Assembly (NCBI GenBank): GCA_021808195.1
Contig: JAKBCE010000014.1
Span: 15,049-79,048, forward strand
Source of the DNA: Pseudomonadota bacterium
GTDB taxonomy: Bacteria > Pseudomonadota > Gammaproteobacteria > Steroidobacterales > Steroidobacteraceae
Direction: 5' to 3'
Length of the DNA: 64,000 nucleotides
Shown here: positions 19,612 through 29,344 of the stretch, piece by piece
Layout of the letters: every line of letters starts with the position of its first letter
Numbering within the stretch: position 1 is the stretch's first letter
The notes under the pieces: generated by a model
Database searches by the model: none
What the model saw: the letters and a program-made list of their open reading frames with translations, nothing else
Told to the model about the DNA's origin: nothing
Position numbers and translations under genes: made by a program

Positions 19612-21058
19612 GATTCGACTCCGTGGGCATCCCGACGGAGATCGGGGCATCGTGCGCGGTTTTCAACCGGCTGCGCGCCCGCTCCGGGTGCTCGTCCGCG
19701 GCCTGCGGCAGCTGGACGATGATGCAGCCCTGACCGGGCACGAAACGCGCGTCACCACCGTGGCTGCGGGCGACTTGTCGCACGATCGCCAGGCCCAGTC
19801 CCGAGCCGGGCGCCTGCGCATTGATGCGGTGAAATCGCTCGAATACCGACTCCTCCTGACCGGCCGGTACGCCCCGACCCTCATCGCGCACCTCGATGCT
19901 GAGCATCCCGCCGTCCTGCGGCGAAGGGATGATCCGCACGCTCACGGTGCCACGGCCGTGGATGAGTGCATTGTCGAGAAGATTGCGCACCATGTCGCGC
20001 AGATCATCGTCGCGGCCCCGTATGCGCACCGCAGCGGGCACGTGTACTTCGAGCCGCCGACCCTGCGCTTCTATCAACGGCAGAACCTGTGCGGCCGCCT
20101 CGCGTGTCAGCCGCGAGAGGTTGACCGGCGGCAGGGGCGCATCGAGCCGCTCATAGGACAGCGACTCCTTGCGGGCCAGATCGATCAACTGGTCGATCAG
20201 ATGCCCCATCTGACTCAGTTCGCGCTCGACTGCCGGCCAGTCCGTGCTGCCGGTGAGGCGGGCGCGCTGCAGGCGCAGATTCAGCACGGCGAGGGGGGTG
20301 CGCAACTCGTGGGCCGCATCGGCCGTCAGGCGCCGCTCGATGGCATAGGCACGCGAGAGCCGATCGAGCGCACCGTTGACCGCCTCGACCAGCGGCTGAA
20401 TCTCCCGCGGCAGGCCGCCGGCGGAGATGCGCAGATCCGGCTGCTGCGGTCCGACCCGAGCCGCCTCGCGCGAGGCACGCTCGATCGGCTGCAGGCTCCA
20501 GCCGCTGATCAGCCACATCAGTCCGAGGGCGATCAAGGCGAAAACGATGAGTACCGAGACGTGCTCGGAATCCTCCTCGAACAGGCTGTCGACCAGCGTG
20601 TCGCGGCTTATGTTCCGGCGCGCGACCACGATGCTGCGGCCGCCCGCGGCCCGAGCCGAGACGATCGGCTGTTTGCCGGCGCCGACGCCGATGAATTCCA
20701 CCGGGCCGACCGGTCCGCGGGTATCGACGGGGATGTAGGGCAGGGGGTGGGTGAGATTGGACGACCAGGCAAGGGGGCGGTGATCGGCGCCGAACACCGT
20801 GAAGGTGAACTCGCGCGAGGGGTTGGCATAGACGCGCCGCCAATCCCTCGGCAGGCGGACCTGCACCGCTTCGCCGGCGCCGAAGTGCAGCGCATCGAGG
20901 AGCTCGCGGGCCTGGTTCTGCAGCGTGCGCGCGTGCAGGCCAGCGATGATGTTGTGCACTTCGAGGCGATAGGAGGCAAACGAGGCAGCGAGTCCGAGCG
21001 CAAACAGCGCGAACATCACCCCGAGCAGCCGCAGGCGCAGACTGTGCGCGCGGTTCAT
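19583..21058 (-). CDS. Sensor histidine kinase, QseC/PmrB-like
   Basis: 491 residues. A first membrane helix (about 8-30), a periplasmic sensor of about 135 residues, a second helix (about 168-186), a HAMP-like linker, the phosphoacceptor His250 in DAAHELRTPLAVL, and the ATPase domain (N-box MVRNLLDNALIHG, G1 DEGRGVP, G2 GSGLGLAIV). It overlaps the response regulator gene by 4 nt at its start and the cnoX start by 29 nt at its end. The stimulus is unknown. ATG at 21058 was chosen over the in-frame upstream GTG because it gives the coupled overlap. Confidence 0.9.
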   Translation of the reverse strand: MNRAHSLRLRLLGVMFALFALGLAASFASYRLEVHNIIAGLHARTLQNQARELLDALHFGAGEAVQVRLPRDWRRVYANPSREFTFTVFGADHRPLAWSSNLTHPLPYIPVDTRGPVGPVEFIGVGAGKQPIVSARAAGGRSIVVARRNISRDTLVDSLFEEDSEHVSVLIVFALIALGLMWLISGWSLQPIERASREAARVGPQQPDLRISAGGLPREIQPLVEAVNGALDRLSRAYAIERRLTADAAHELRTPLAVLNLRLQRARLTGSTDWPAVERELSQMGHLIDQLIDLARKESLSYERLDAPLPPVNLSRLTREAAAQVLPLIEAQGRRLEVHVPAAVRIRGRDDDLRDMVRNLLDNALIHGRGTVSVRIIPSPQDGGMLSIEVRDEGRGVPAGQEESVFERFHRINAQAPGSGLGLAIVRQVARSHGGDARFVPGQGCIIVQLPQAADEHPERARSRLKTAHDAPISVGMPTESNHDRSQPDHI

Positions 21059-21735
21059 CGCGCCTGCGCCTCGACCAGCCGGTAGCCGATGCCCCACTTG
21101 GTCTCGATCGAGAGCGCCGCCTGTGCGTTCGCAAGCTTGCGGCGCAGGCGCGATACCGCCGCCTCGAGCGCGTTGGTGCTGCCGGCATCCTCGAGCGCAT
21201 ACAGCCGGTCCTCCAGGCGGTCCTTGGTGATCACCTGGCCGGGGACCCGCAGCAACTCCTCGAGCAGCGCCGCTTCGCGGCGCGTGAGCTCGAGCGGCTT
21301 GCCAAAGGCGCTCGCCTCCCGCGTGACCGTGTCGAAGGTCACGCCCCCGAGGCTGTAGCGGGTCTCGCGCCGGGTACCGACGCGACGCAGTACCGCGCGC
21401 AGCCGCGCCTCCAGTTCAAGTAGATTGAATGGCTTGACGATGTAGTCATCGGCCCCGGAGTTCAGCCCGCGCAGCCGCGCCTCCACCCCGTCGCGCGCCG
21501 TGACGATGATCGCCGGCACCTGCGGTTGCAGCGCGCGCAGCGCGGCGAGCAGCTGCAGGCCGTCCATGTCGGGCAGACCGAGATCGAGCACCACCGCGTC
21601 AATGGGAGCGACGCGCGCGGCGGCGAGCGCCGGCTCGGCGCGATCGACCGCATCGAGCGCGAAGCCGCGCTCGCGCAGATGATCGGCGATCATCTCGCGG
21701 ATGGCCGCGTGGTCCTCGACCAGCAGTACTCTCAT
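21055..21735 (-). CDS. OmpR-family response regulator, QseB/PmrA-like
   Basis: 226 residues. The receiver domain (1-118) has Asp7-Glu-Asp-like acidic residues in LLVEDH, phosphoacceptor Asp51 in VVLDLGLPD, and Lys101 in IVKPFN. The C-terminal winged helix (125-222) carries LELTRREAALLEELLR and the recognition helix region TNALEAAVSRLRRKL. It pairs with the overlapping kinase. Its gene is divergent from the RND pump operon starting at 21888, so that operon is a plausible target, though no direct-repeat operator is obvious in the 150-nt gap. Confidence 0.92.
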   Translation of the reverse strand: MRVLLVEDHAAIREMIADHLRERGFALDAVDRAEPALAAARVAPIDAVVLDLGLPDMDGLQLLAALRALQPQVPAIIVTARDGVEARLRGLNSGADDYIVKPFNLLELEARLRAVLRRVGTRRETRYSLGGVTFDTVTREASAFGKPLELTRREAALLEELLRVPGQVITKDRLEDRLYALEDAGSTNALEAAVSRLRRKLANAQAALSIETKWGIGYRLVEAQAR

Positions 21736-21887
21736 GGCGCTCGCGTCGTCCTCAGAGGATCCGTGCCCTGCCTATTATCCGCGTGGCCCGCCCGGAGCGC
21801 TCGTCAGGACTTGGTCAGCAATCCCTGGCACTGTGTGCGCGCCGGCCGGGCAGCGCGCTGGGGCGCTGCATACGATAATCGGGAGCA

Positions 21888-23345
21888 ATGGAAGTAGAGA
21901 TGAATCGGACAGGCGGTGGCGACCGCGCGGTGAACTGCGAACCGCAGCGGGGCTCCTGCCGCGCGGGCGCGCTGCGCCCCGGGGTTCTGCGGGGCGCTCG
22001 CTGGGGCGTGCTGGCCGCTGCGGCGCTCATCGGTGGCTGCGCGACCTATCATGCCCTGCCGCTCGCGCGCGGCCCGAACCTCGCCACCCGGCTGACGGGC
22101 TTGCGAACGGTGGTGCCGCCGATGGGCCCTGGCAAGGCGCCCCGGCGCATCGATGTCAGCAAGCCGCTCGGCATCGATGACATCGGGCTGCTCGCGGTCA
22201 TGAACGATCCGGCGCTGCGCGCCGAGCGAGGCGATCTGGCCGGCGCACAGGCCAGTCTGCTGCAGGCCTCGCTGCTGCCGAATCCGGTGGCGGGCCTGGT
22301 CTACGAACCGCAGCTCGGCGGGGCGGGGGTCGCACCGAGCTGGACGGCGACGCTCTCGGCGGATGTCAAGGCGCTGCTGACCTACCATACCCGTGTGCAG
22401 GCCGCCCGCTTTGCCTTCGAGCAGGTCAACGCCGAGCTGCTGTGGCAGCAGTGGCAGGTGGCGCAGCAGGCGCGGGTGCTCGCACTCGATCTGTACTGGG
22501 GACGGGACTCGCTGCGCGCCAGCCGCCGCGAGGTGCGATTGCTCGATGCGGAGGCGCGCGCGGCGCGCGCGGCCGCCGCGAGCCGCAGCCTCGATAGATC
22601 CTCGCTCGCGCCGATCCTGGCCGCCAAGGCCGCCGCCGATCAGCATCTGGCCAGTCTGCAGTTGACCGAACTGCGCGCATGGCAGGGCCTCGATGCTCTG
22701 CTCGGACTCGCCCCCTCGGTGCGCTTCGCGATTGCGCCCCCGCACCTCGGGGCCATGCCGCGCCACCTCGCGCCGCTGCTCGCCACGGTGCCCGAGCGAC
22801 GCCCGGACCTGGTGGCGCTGCGCATGGGATATCGCTCGGCGGATGAGAACCTGCGGACCGCGATCATGGGTCAGTTTCCGGCCCTGGTGCTCGGTGCCCA
22901 GTGGGACCAGGACAACGGCAACGTGCGCAACGGCGGTCCCACCGCGCAGTTCGATCTGCCCCTCTTCGATCGCAACCAGGGACAGATCGGCAGCGCGCGC
23001 GCCACCCGCCGGGTGCTGCATGCGCAGTACCAAGCCCGACTCGATGCCGCCGTCGGCACCGTCAAGGGTCTCGCCGCGCAGATCCATCGCCTGCATCGCG
23101 ACGTGCAGCAGGCGCGCCGCGCCGAAGCGGCGGCCGAACGTCTGGCGCGCGCAGCCCGACACGCTTATGCCCGCGGTGACATCGATGAGCGTTCGCTCAC
23201 CGATTACCTGAGTACCGCGTTGGCGCGCCGGCTCGAGGCCAATGCGCTCGCGAGCGCGCTCGGCCAGGCACGCATCGCTTTGACTGTCGAGCTCGGTCTC
23301 GGCTTGCCGCAGGTTCGTATTGTTCCGGCCGCAGAGAAGGAATGA
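21888..23345 (+). CDS. TolC-family outer membrane efflux lipoprotein
   Basis: 485 residues (ATG at 21888; ATG at 21900 is also possible). A basic leader and hydrophobic segment end in a lipobox-like IGGC near residue 47, so the protein is probably lipidated, as in the CusC/OprM group. Two long helical OEP repeats follow, with Asn/Pro landmarks such as ASLLPNPVAGLVYE and ERRPDLVALRMGY. It forms the outer membrane channel of the tripartite pump encoded downstream; its stop overlaps the adaptor start (ATGA). Confidence 0.9.
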   Translation: MEVEMNRTGGGDRAVNCEPQRGSCRAGALRPGVLRGARWGVLAAAALIGGCATYHALPLARGPNLATRLTGLRTVVPPMGPGKAPRRIDVSKPLGIDDIGLLAVMNDPALRAERGDLAGAQASLLQASLLPNPVAGLVYEPQLGGAGVAPSWTATLSADVKALLTYHTRVQAARFAFEQVNAELLWQQWQVAQQARVLALDLYWGRDSLRASRREVRLLDAEARAARAAAASRSLDRSSLAPILAAKAAADQHLASLQLTELRAWQGLDALLGLAPSVRFAIAPPHLGAMPRHLAPLLATVPERRPDLVALRMGYRSADENLRTAIMGQFPALVLGAQWDQDNGNVRNGGPTAQFDLPLFDRNQGQIGSARATRRVLHAQYQARLDAAVGTVKGLAAQIHRLHRDVQQARRAEAAAERLARAARHAYARGDIDERSLTDYLSTALARRLEANALASALGQARIALTVELGLGLPQVRIVPAAEKE

Positions 23346-24409
23346 GGACGATGAGCTGCCGATTGATTGCCGGGGTCGTTGGTGTTGCGCTCGCCGTGGC
23401 CGTGTTGCCCGCGCCGGCCCGCGCGGCGGGCAACTCGACCTCGAGTGTGCAGGTGACGTTGACGCCGCTGCGCACCGGGAGCCTGCCGCACGTCGTGATC
23501 GCCTACGGCACTGTGCAGCCGAGCAATACCGGGGGGCGTGTGCTGATGGCAGCGGCAAGCGGTGTCGTCGGCACCGTCTATGTGCGTGTCGGCCAACCGG
23601 TGAGCGCCGGCGCGCCGCTGCTCGAGGTGCTGCCGAGTCCGCAGTCCGCGGCGGCCTACCACCAGGCCCGCTCGGCGCTGAAGGTGGCCCGGGCGCTGCT
23701 CGGCAGTACCCGCAAGCTGTACGGACTGCACCTCGCCACCAACCAGCAGCTCGCCGCCGCGCAGCAGGCCGAGCTCGATGCCGAGGCGAATCTCGCCGCG
23801 CTCAAGGCCACTGGCGCCGGCGGTCCCACCGTGCTGCGTGCGCCGTTCGCCGCAGTGGTCACGGGGCTGACCGCCGAGACCGGCACGATCGTCTCGCAGG
23901 GCTCTGCGCTCGCCACGCTCGCCTCCCCGGACCGGCTGGTGCTCGCCGCGGGCGTCGTGCCCGCCCAGGCCACCGGCATGTCGGCGGGGGATCCGGCCGA
24001 GGTCCAGGCCGCCGGATCCGAGCAGTGGTTGTCCGCGCGGGTCGCCATGCGCGGCGCCGCGAGCATATCCAATACCGGTCTGGTCCCGGTGCAGATCGCG
24101 CTGCCGCCGGGCAAGATCATGCCCGGCGAAGTTGCGCGGGCGCGTATTACCACCGCGCAAGTACACGGCTTTCTCGTTCCGCACGCGGCGTTGCTCGTCA
24201 ATGACCGAGGCGCGCCGTATGTGGTGCAGGCGGTGAACGGCATCGCGCACAAGGTGCCGGTGAAAGTGCTCGACGAACATGATGATCAGGACATCATCGC
24301 CGGGGCGCTCGATCCGCATGCTCCGGTCGTGCTGGCCGGCGATTATCAGCTGCACAACGGCATGCGCATCCGCATCGCCAAGCCGGGCGCCCCGGGGACG
24401 GGACAGTGA
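23342..24409 (+). CDS. RND efflux periplasmic adaptor subunit (first system)
   Basis: 355 residues with a Sec signal peptide ending near ARAAG (about residue 31). It has the lipoyl-like half motif ASGVVGTVYVRVGQPVSAG, a short helical hairpin (about 98-145), the second lipoyl half VLRAPFAAVVTG, and beta-barrel/membrane-proximal domains. It links the RND pump with the TolC-like channel. Four-nt overlaps on both sides indicate tight coupling of the three subunits. Confidence 0.9.
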   Translation: MRTMSCRLIAGVVGVALAVAVLPAPARAAGNSTSSVQVTLTPLRTGSLPHVVIAYGTVQPSNTGGRVLMAAASGVVGTVYVRVGQPVSAGAPLLEVLPSPQSAAAYHQARSALKVARALLGSTRKLYGLHLATNQQLAAAQQAELDAEANLAALKATGAGGPTVLRAPFAAVVTGLTAETGTIVSQGSALATLASPDRLVLAAGVVPAQATGMSAGDPAEVQAAGSEQWLSARVAMRGAASISNTGLVPVQIALPPGKIMPGEVARARITTAQVHGFLVPHAALLVNDRGAPYVVQAVNGIAHKVPVKVLDEHDDQDIIAGALDPHAPVVLAGDYQLHNGMRIRIAKPGAPGTGQ

Positions 24410-27400
24410 GCTTTTCCGACTGGGTCGAGCGGCACCGCCGCTCGCTCCTCACCGTTGCGTTCGCACTCGCTCTCGCCGGGGTGTTCGCGGCTATCGCGCT
24501 GCCGGTGGGCCTGTTTCCGGTCACCAGTTTTCCCCGCATCCGCATCGAGGTGAGCACGGGCAGCATGCCCGCGCGGCAGATGCTGGTGGATGTGACCGAG
24601 CCACTGGAGCGGGTGACCCGAGCGATCCCGGGCGCGCAGGACGTCAGTTCCCGGACCTCGCGCGGCTCGGCGCAGATCTACGTGGATTTCCCGTGGGGCT
24701 CGAACATGACGCAGGCTCTGCTTGCCGTCGATGCGGCCCTCGCCCAGCAGCTGCCCTCCCTGCCCAAGGGCACCAGCTACGATGTCATACAGATGAGCCC
24801 GAACGTCATCATGCCGTTCGTGTCCTACGCGCTCATCTCCAAGTCCGTGCCGCCGACTGCGCTGCGCCAGTTGGCGCAATACGAGATCACGCCGTTGCTG
24901 ACCGGCATTGCGGGCGTGCGCCGCGTCGGCGTGCTCGGCGGCCAGACGCCCGAGGTGCAGGTATCAGTCAACGAGGAGAAGCTGAGCGCTTACGGGTTGA
25001 CGCTGGCGCAGGTGTCGCAGGCGCTCGCCCAGACCAACGTCGTGCAGGCGGTCGGGCGACTCGAGGATAACGATCTGCTCTACCTCGCAATCAACGACAA
25101 CGCGTTCACCTCGCTGCGCTCGGTGCGCCACGTGGCGCTGCGCACCGCCACGAACAGCATCGTGCGGCTCGGCTCGATCGCCAAGATCAGCATGGGCACC
25201 GTGCCGCAATGGCTGCTGGTCGATGACAATGGCAAGCCGGCGGTCACGTTCGATGTGTATCAGCAGGACACGGCGGACTCGATCAGCCTCGCACGCAAGG
25301 TCAAACAGCGTCTCGATGCCTTCATGAAGACGCAGCCGAGTTCGATCCATCTGTACAAGTGGTACGACCAGACCCAGATGGTCGGCTCCTCGATCGCCGC
25401 GCTCGAGGAGGCGATTCTGATCGGTCTGGTGTTCGCGGCGCTGGTGCTGCTCGCATTTCTGCGCAACTGGCGGGTGACGCTGGTGGCGATGCTGGTGGTG
25501 CCACTGTCGGTGCTGATCACGGTGCTGCTGCTCTCGCTGCTCGGCATGACCTTCAACATCATGACCCTCGGCGGCATTGCCGCGGCGATCGGTCTGCTGA
25601 TCGATGATGTGATCGTCATGATCGAGCACATCGCCCGCCGCACCGGCGTGCCGGGGCTGGCGAACCCGCATCAGGGGGTGTTGATCGCGGCGCGCGAATT
25701 CCTCTCCCCGCTGTTCGGCTCGAGCCTCGCCACGATCATCATCTTCATTCCCCTGGCGTTTCTCTCGGGTATCACCGGGGCGTTTTTCAAGTTCCTGTCC
25801 CTGACGATGGCCTCGGCTCTGATCATCTCGCTCATCCTCACCGCCTTTGCGGTGCCGCTGCTGGCGCGGGGTCTGATCGACTTCAAGACTTTCCATGACC
25901 CCTCGCACGGCAAGGAGACGACGCTGAAGCGCCTGCACGGCAGGGCGCTCGGGCGGCTGTTTGATCGGCCCTTGCTGCTCGTGCCAGCGCTCGGCGCGCT
26001 GATACTCGTCGGCTACGTCGCATACCGCAACGTTGGCAGCGGCTTCCTGCCGCGGATGGACGAAGGTGGTTTCGTGCTGGATTATCAGGCTGCGCCAGGC
26101 ACCTCCCTCACCGAGACTAATCGCGAACTGGAGGAAGTCGAGAACATCCTGCACCAGGATCCGTACGTCTACACCTATTCCCGGCGCACCGGCGCGGGGT
26201 TGGGCGGGGATCTGAACGAGGCGTACCAGGGGGACTTCTTCGTGCGGCTCATTCCGGGGAGCAAGCGCCCGGATATCTGGAAGGTGATGGATGAGATCAG
26301 CCGCAAAGTGGCCGCCGACGTGCCCGGGATCGATTTCGATACCCACCAGCTGATGGGTGACATGATCGGCGATATGGTCGGGCGACGTCAGCCGGTGGTC
26401 ATCTCCCTCAGCGCGAAGAACCCCGCGGTCCTCGGTGCGGTGGCCGTGCGGGTCGCCAAGGCGATCCGACACGTGCCGGGCATCGAACCGGCCTCGGTGA
26501 TCGACGGGGTGGTGCCGGCCGGCGATGCGCTCGACATACACGTCAATCCGGCCGCCGCTGCCATGGAAGGCTTGACGGTGGCCGACGTGCGCAGCCAGGT
26601 GTATCACTACCTGCACGGAGCGGTCGTGACGCGCTACCTCGGTACCGTGCAGGATATCGGGGTACGCCTGTGGTTGAGTCCGCCGGAGCGGCGGATCTAT
26701 CGCAGCCAGCTCGGTAATCTGCCGATCCGTGCCCCGAGCGGGAGGATGCTGCGGCTCTCGAGCGTTGCTACGGTACGCTTCGTGGCCGGGCAGCCGGAGC
26801 TCACGCGCGACAACCTCGCGCAGATCGTGACCGTGACCGCGGAGATCGGTGGGGGTTACGCGCTCAGCACGACCATCCAGGGCGTCATGCACGTGCTCAA
26901 CCGGCCCGGGCTGCTGCCGCCCGGGGTCATGTACCGGCTGGGCGGCCAGTACAAGCAGGAGCAGCTCGCCGTGCACGGCATGATCCGCGTGTTCGGCGCG
27001 GCGCTGGCGGCGGAGATCATTCTGCTGCTGTTCCTCTACGAACGCTTCAGTATTCCGATCGTGATCATCGTCAGCTCGCTCATCTCCACCGGCGCGGTGT
27101 TCGTCGGTCTGTGGCTGACCGGGGTCGAACTGAACATCACCGCAATGATGGGCATGGTGATGATCGTCGGCATTTCCACCGAGATGGCGATCTTCTACGT
27201 GTCCGAATACCAGATGCTGGCGCAGACTCTGCCGCCGCGCGCCGCGCTCTACGAGGCGGCTCTCAATCGGCTGCGCCCGATTACCATGAGCACTCTGGCG
27301 ATGATTTTGGCGCTGGTGCCGCTCGGGGCGGCCATCAGCGGTTCGGGAGATCAGATGCTCCAGCCCCTGGCGATCGCGATCATCGCCGGTGCCGTGGTCC

Positions 27401-27474
27401 AGTTGCCGCTGGTGCTGCTGGTGATGCCGGTGGTGCTCGGCCTCACCCAACGCTTCGAGCGTGCCGCGGGTTGA
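24406..27474 (+). CDS. RND efflux permease (first system)
   Basis: 1022 residues with the RND architecture: TM1, a large periplasmic loop, TM2-6, a second loop, TM8-12. TM4 carries the paired aspartates Asp400-Asp401 in GLLIDDVIVMIE, as in AcrB-type proton relays and unlike the CusA pattern. In the TM10 segment the position of AcrB Lys940 appears as Glu926 (GISTEMAIFY), which is unusual. The GTG start overlaps the adaptor stop. The substrate is unknown. The gene ends 10 nt from the convergent MBL gene. Confidence 0.9.
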   Translation: MSFSDWVERHRRSLLTVAFALALAGVFAAIALPVGLFPVTSFPRIRIEVSTGSMPARQMLVDVTEPLERVTRAIPGAQDVSSRTSRGSAQIYVDFPWGSNMTQALLAVDAALAQQLPSLPKGTSYDVIQMSPNVIMPFVSYALISKSVPPTALRQLAQYEITPLLTGIAGVRRVGVLGGQTPEVQVSVNEEKLSAYGLTLAQVSQALAQTNVVQAVGRLEDNDLLYLAINDNAFTSLRSVRHVALRTATNSIVRLGSIAKISMGTVPQWLLVDDNGKPAVTFDVYQQDTADSISLARKVKQRLDAFMKTQPSSIHLYKWYDQTQMVGSSIAALEEAILIGLVFAALVLLAFLRNWRVTLVAMLVVPLSVLITVLLLSLLGMTFNIMTLGGIAAAIGLLIDDVIVMIEHIARRTGVPGLANPHQGVLIAAREFLSPLFGSSLATIIIFIPLAFLSGITGAFFKFLSLTMASALIISLILTAFAVPLLARGLIDFKTFHDPSHGKETTLKRLHGRALGRLFDRPLLLVPALGALILVGYVAYRNVGSGFLPRMDEGGFVLDYQAAPGTSLTETNRELEEVENILHQDPYVYTYSRRTGAGLGGDLNEAYQGDFFVRLIPGSKRPDIWKVMDEISRKVAADVPGIDFDTHQLMGDMIGDMVGRRQPVVISLSAKNPAVLGAVAVRVAKAIRHVPGIEPASVIDGVVPAGDALDIHVNPAAAAMEGLTVADVRSQVYHYLHGAVVTRYLGTVQDIGVRLWLSPPERRIYRSQLGNLPIRAPSGRMLRLSSVATVRFVAGQPELTRDNLAQIVTVTAEIGGGYALSTTIQGVMHVLNRPGLLPPGVMYRLGGQYKQEQLAVHGMIRVFGAALAAEIILLLFLYERFSIPIVIIVSSLISTGAVFVGLWLTGVELNITAMMGMVMIVGISTEMAIFYVSEYQMLAQTLPPRAALYEAALNRLRPITMSTLAMILALVPLGAAISGSGDQMLQPLAIAIIAGAVVQLPLVLLVMPVVLGLTQRFERAAG

Positions 27475-27484
27475 CTCGTGCGCC

Positions 27485-28360
27485 TCAGGGCCGGGCGAGC
27501 CATTGCTGGCCGTCCCGCCGTGCGCGTCCGTCGGTCTCGAGCTTCAGCAGGTGCGCGAGCAGAGACCGCTCGGCCAGCGCGTGCAAGCCACGGGGTACGT
27601 CCGAGTACACTCGCTTGACGAGCCTGCCCAGCGGCGCGGGCGCATCCGGACTCAGCGCCTCGAATACCCGTGACTCGCGGTTCAGGCGATGTGCAAGCAG
27701 GGCGCACAGCGCTTCGTGCGGGGCGCTCATCAGCGTGCCATGCCCGGGTGCGAGGGCGTTGAGGTCGGTCACGAGCAGCCGCTTCAGGGAGGCGAGATAA
27801 TCGCTCATGTTGCCATCGGGCGGATCGATCACGACGGTCGAGCCCTGGATGATGTGATCCCCGGTGAACAGCAGCAGCTCCGGCTCGAGCAGATAGCACA
27901 GGTGATTGGAGGCATGCCCGGGGGTGTGCAGCGCGCGCAGGCCGCCCTGTGCGCCGAGGCTGATCAGCTCACCGTCGCAGAGCTCCCGGTCGGGAACGAA
28001 ACTCAGGTCCTGGCCGTGCCGGTGCAGGCTCAACCGTCCGAGCAGCTGCGCGCCCGTGCGCTGCTGCAGTGCTGCGGCCGCCGGTGAATGATCCGCGTGG
28101 GTGTGAGTGACCAGGATCTGACGGATCGGGCCGGGCGCTGCACTGAGCAGTGCCTGCATGTGGGTCGCATCGAGCGGTCCGGGGTCGATGAGCAGCCAAT
28201 GATCCGCCTCGCCCACGAAATAGCTGTTCGTGCCCGGGCCGGTCATCAATCCCGCATTGGTGCAGGTCAGCCGCCACACCCGCTCCCCGAGACGCACCGG
28301 GACGCCCGGTACGACCGGTGGGGTCTGCGGCGCGGCCCGCCTGCGGCTCTCGTGGCGCAT
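27485..28360 (-). CDS. MBL-fold metallo-hydrolase
   Basis: 291 residues. The metal site VTHTHADHSPAA (HxHxDH) is present, with GHASNHLCYLLE and GDHIIQG as further conserved metal ligands; a C-terminal winged helix follows (about 225-290). The layout matches the LACTB2/endoribonuclease-like group of small metallo-beta-lactamase-fold enzymes. The substrate cannot be told from sequence. It is divergent from the dioxygenase gene, 47 nt apart. Confidence 0.85.
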   Translation of the reverse strand: MRHESRRRAAPQTPPVVPGVPVRLGERVWRLTCTNAGLMTGPGTNSYFVGEADHWLLIDPGPLDATHMQALLSAAPGPIRQILVTHTHADHSPAAAALQQRTGAQLLGRLSLHRHGQDLSFVPDRELCDGELISLGAQGGLRALHTPGHASNHLCYLLEPELLLFTGDHIIQGSTVVIDPPDGNMSDYLASLKRLLVTDLNALAPGHGTLMSAPHEALCALLAHRLNRESRVFEALSPDAPAPLGRLVKRVYSDVPRGLHALAERSLLAHLLKLETDGRARRDGQQWLARP

Positions 28361-28407
28361 CGTGCCGCGATGCTAGCATGGCTGCCACTGATCCGAAGGA
28401 GCGCTGC

Positions 28408-29220
28408 ATGAGCCGTGTTCAACGCCAGCCGACGGTGTATCTCACCCACGGCGGCGGTCCGTGTTTCTGGATGGAGTTTCCCGAACCGTTCGGTCCACAC
28501 GCCTACGAGGGGCTGAGGGGGTACCTGTCGGGTCTGCTGGCGCGCCTGCCGAGCCCCCCGAGCGCCATCGTAATGGTCTCTGCGCACTGGGAGGAGGCGG
28601 TCGCGACCGTGAGCACCGCGCCGGCGCCGCCGATGCTGTTCGATTACTACGGCTTCCCGCCCCACACCTACCGCTTGAGCTATCCGGCCCCCGGTGCGCC
28701 GCAGCTGGCCGAACGGGTTGCCGGGCTGCTCGAGTCCGCCGGCATTGCCGCGGCCCGTGACGGCGCGCGCGGCTTCGACCACGGTGTGTTCGTGCCGATG
28801 CTCATCATCGATCCGCCCGCGCGCATTCCGGTGGTCATGCTCTCTTTGCAGGCCGGTCTCGATCCGGCGAGGCACCTGGCGATCGGCACGGCACTCGCGC
28901 CGCTGCGCGAGGCGCAGGTGCTGCTCATCGGCAGCGGCAGCAGTTACCACAACCTGCGCGCGATTTTCGACGGCGGGGAGGGCGGGTCGGGCGCGTTCGA
29001 TGCTTGGCTCAACGAGACCGTCACCGCCACCGATCCGCTCGAGCGGCGCCGTCGTCTGATTGACTGGCGCGCCGCGCCTGGCGCACGCGCCTGCCACCCG
29101 CGCGAGGAGCATCTGCTCCCTCTGATGGTCGTCGCCGGCGCCGCCGGGGACGATCCGGCACGAGCCGATTTTCGCGGCCGGATCGGCGGCAAAGCCTATT
29201 CCTGCTTCAGCTTTGGGTAA
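28408..29220 (+). CDS. Class III extradiol dioxygenase-like protein (DODA/YgiD type)
   Basis: 270 residues. The LigB-type catalytic domain is shown by the N-terminal THGGGP histidine, SAHWEE (metal or catalytic His), FDHGVFVPM, and the C-terminal HPREEHLLPL. E. coli YgiD and plant DODA open the ring of L-DOPA; other members have unknown substrates. ATG at 28408 has AAGGAG at ideal spacing; the longer frame upstream overlaps the divergent neighbour and is rejected. It may process aromatic compounds, in keeping with the efflux genes nearby, but this is inference. Confidence 0.87.
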   Translation: MSRVQRQPTVYLTHGGGPCFWMEFPEPFGPHAYEGLRGYLSGLLARLPSPPSAIVMVSAHWEEAVATVSTAPAPPMLFDYYGFPPHTYRLSYPAPGAPQLAERVAGLLESAGIAAARDGARGFDHGVFVPMLIIDPPARIPVVMLSLQAGLDPARHLAIGTALAPLREAQVLLIGSGSSYHNLRAIFDGGEGGSGAFDAWLNETVTATDPLERRRRLIDWRAAPGARACHPREEHLLPLMVVAGAAGDDPARADFRGRIGGKAYSCFSFG

Positions 29221-29344
29221 GCCGCGCCGCATCGCCTGACCGGCGCGTAAGCCCCGCCAGCGGACCCCGTGCATGCGGCGCCTCAGCGGGCGGCTGCGCC
29301 CTTCGCCTGCGCGCGGTGGAAAGCGCGTATTGAGCTTCGGGGGA

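Noticed and set aside
24964..27450. Minus-strand open frame of 828 codons opposite the first RND permease
   Set aside because: His/Gln/Arg-rich antisense shadow without any recognisable domain; the RND frame is clear.
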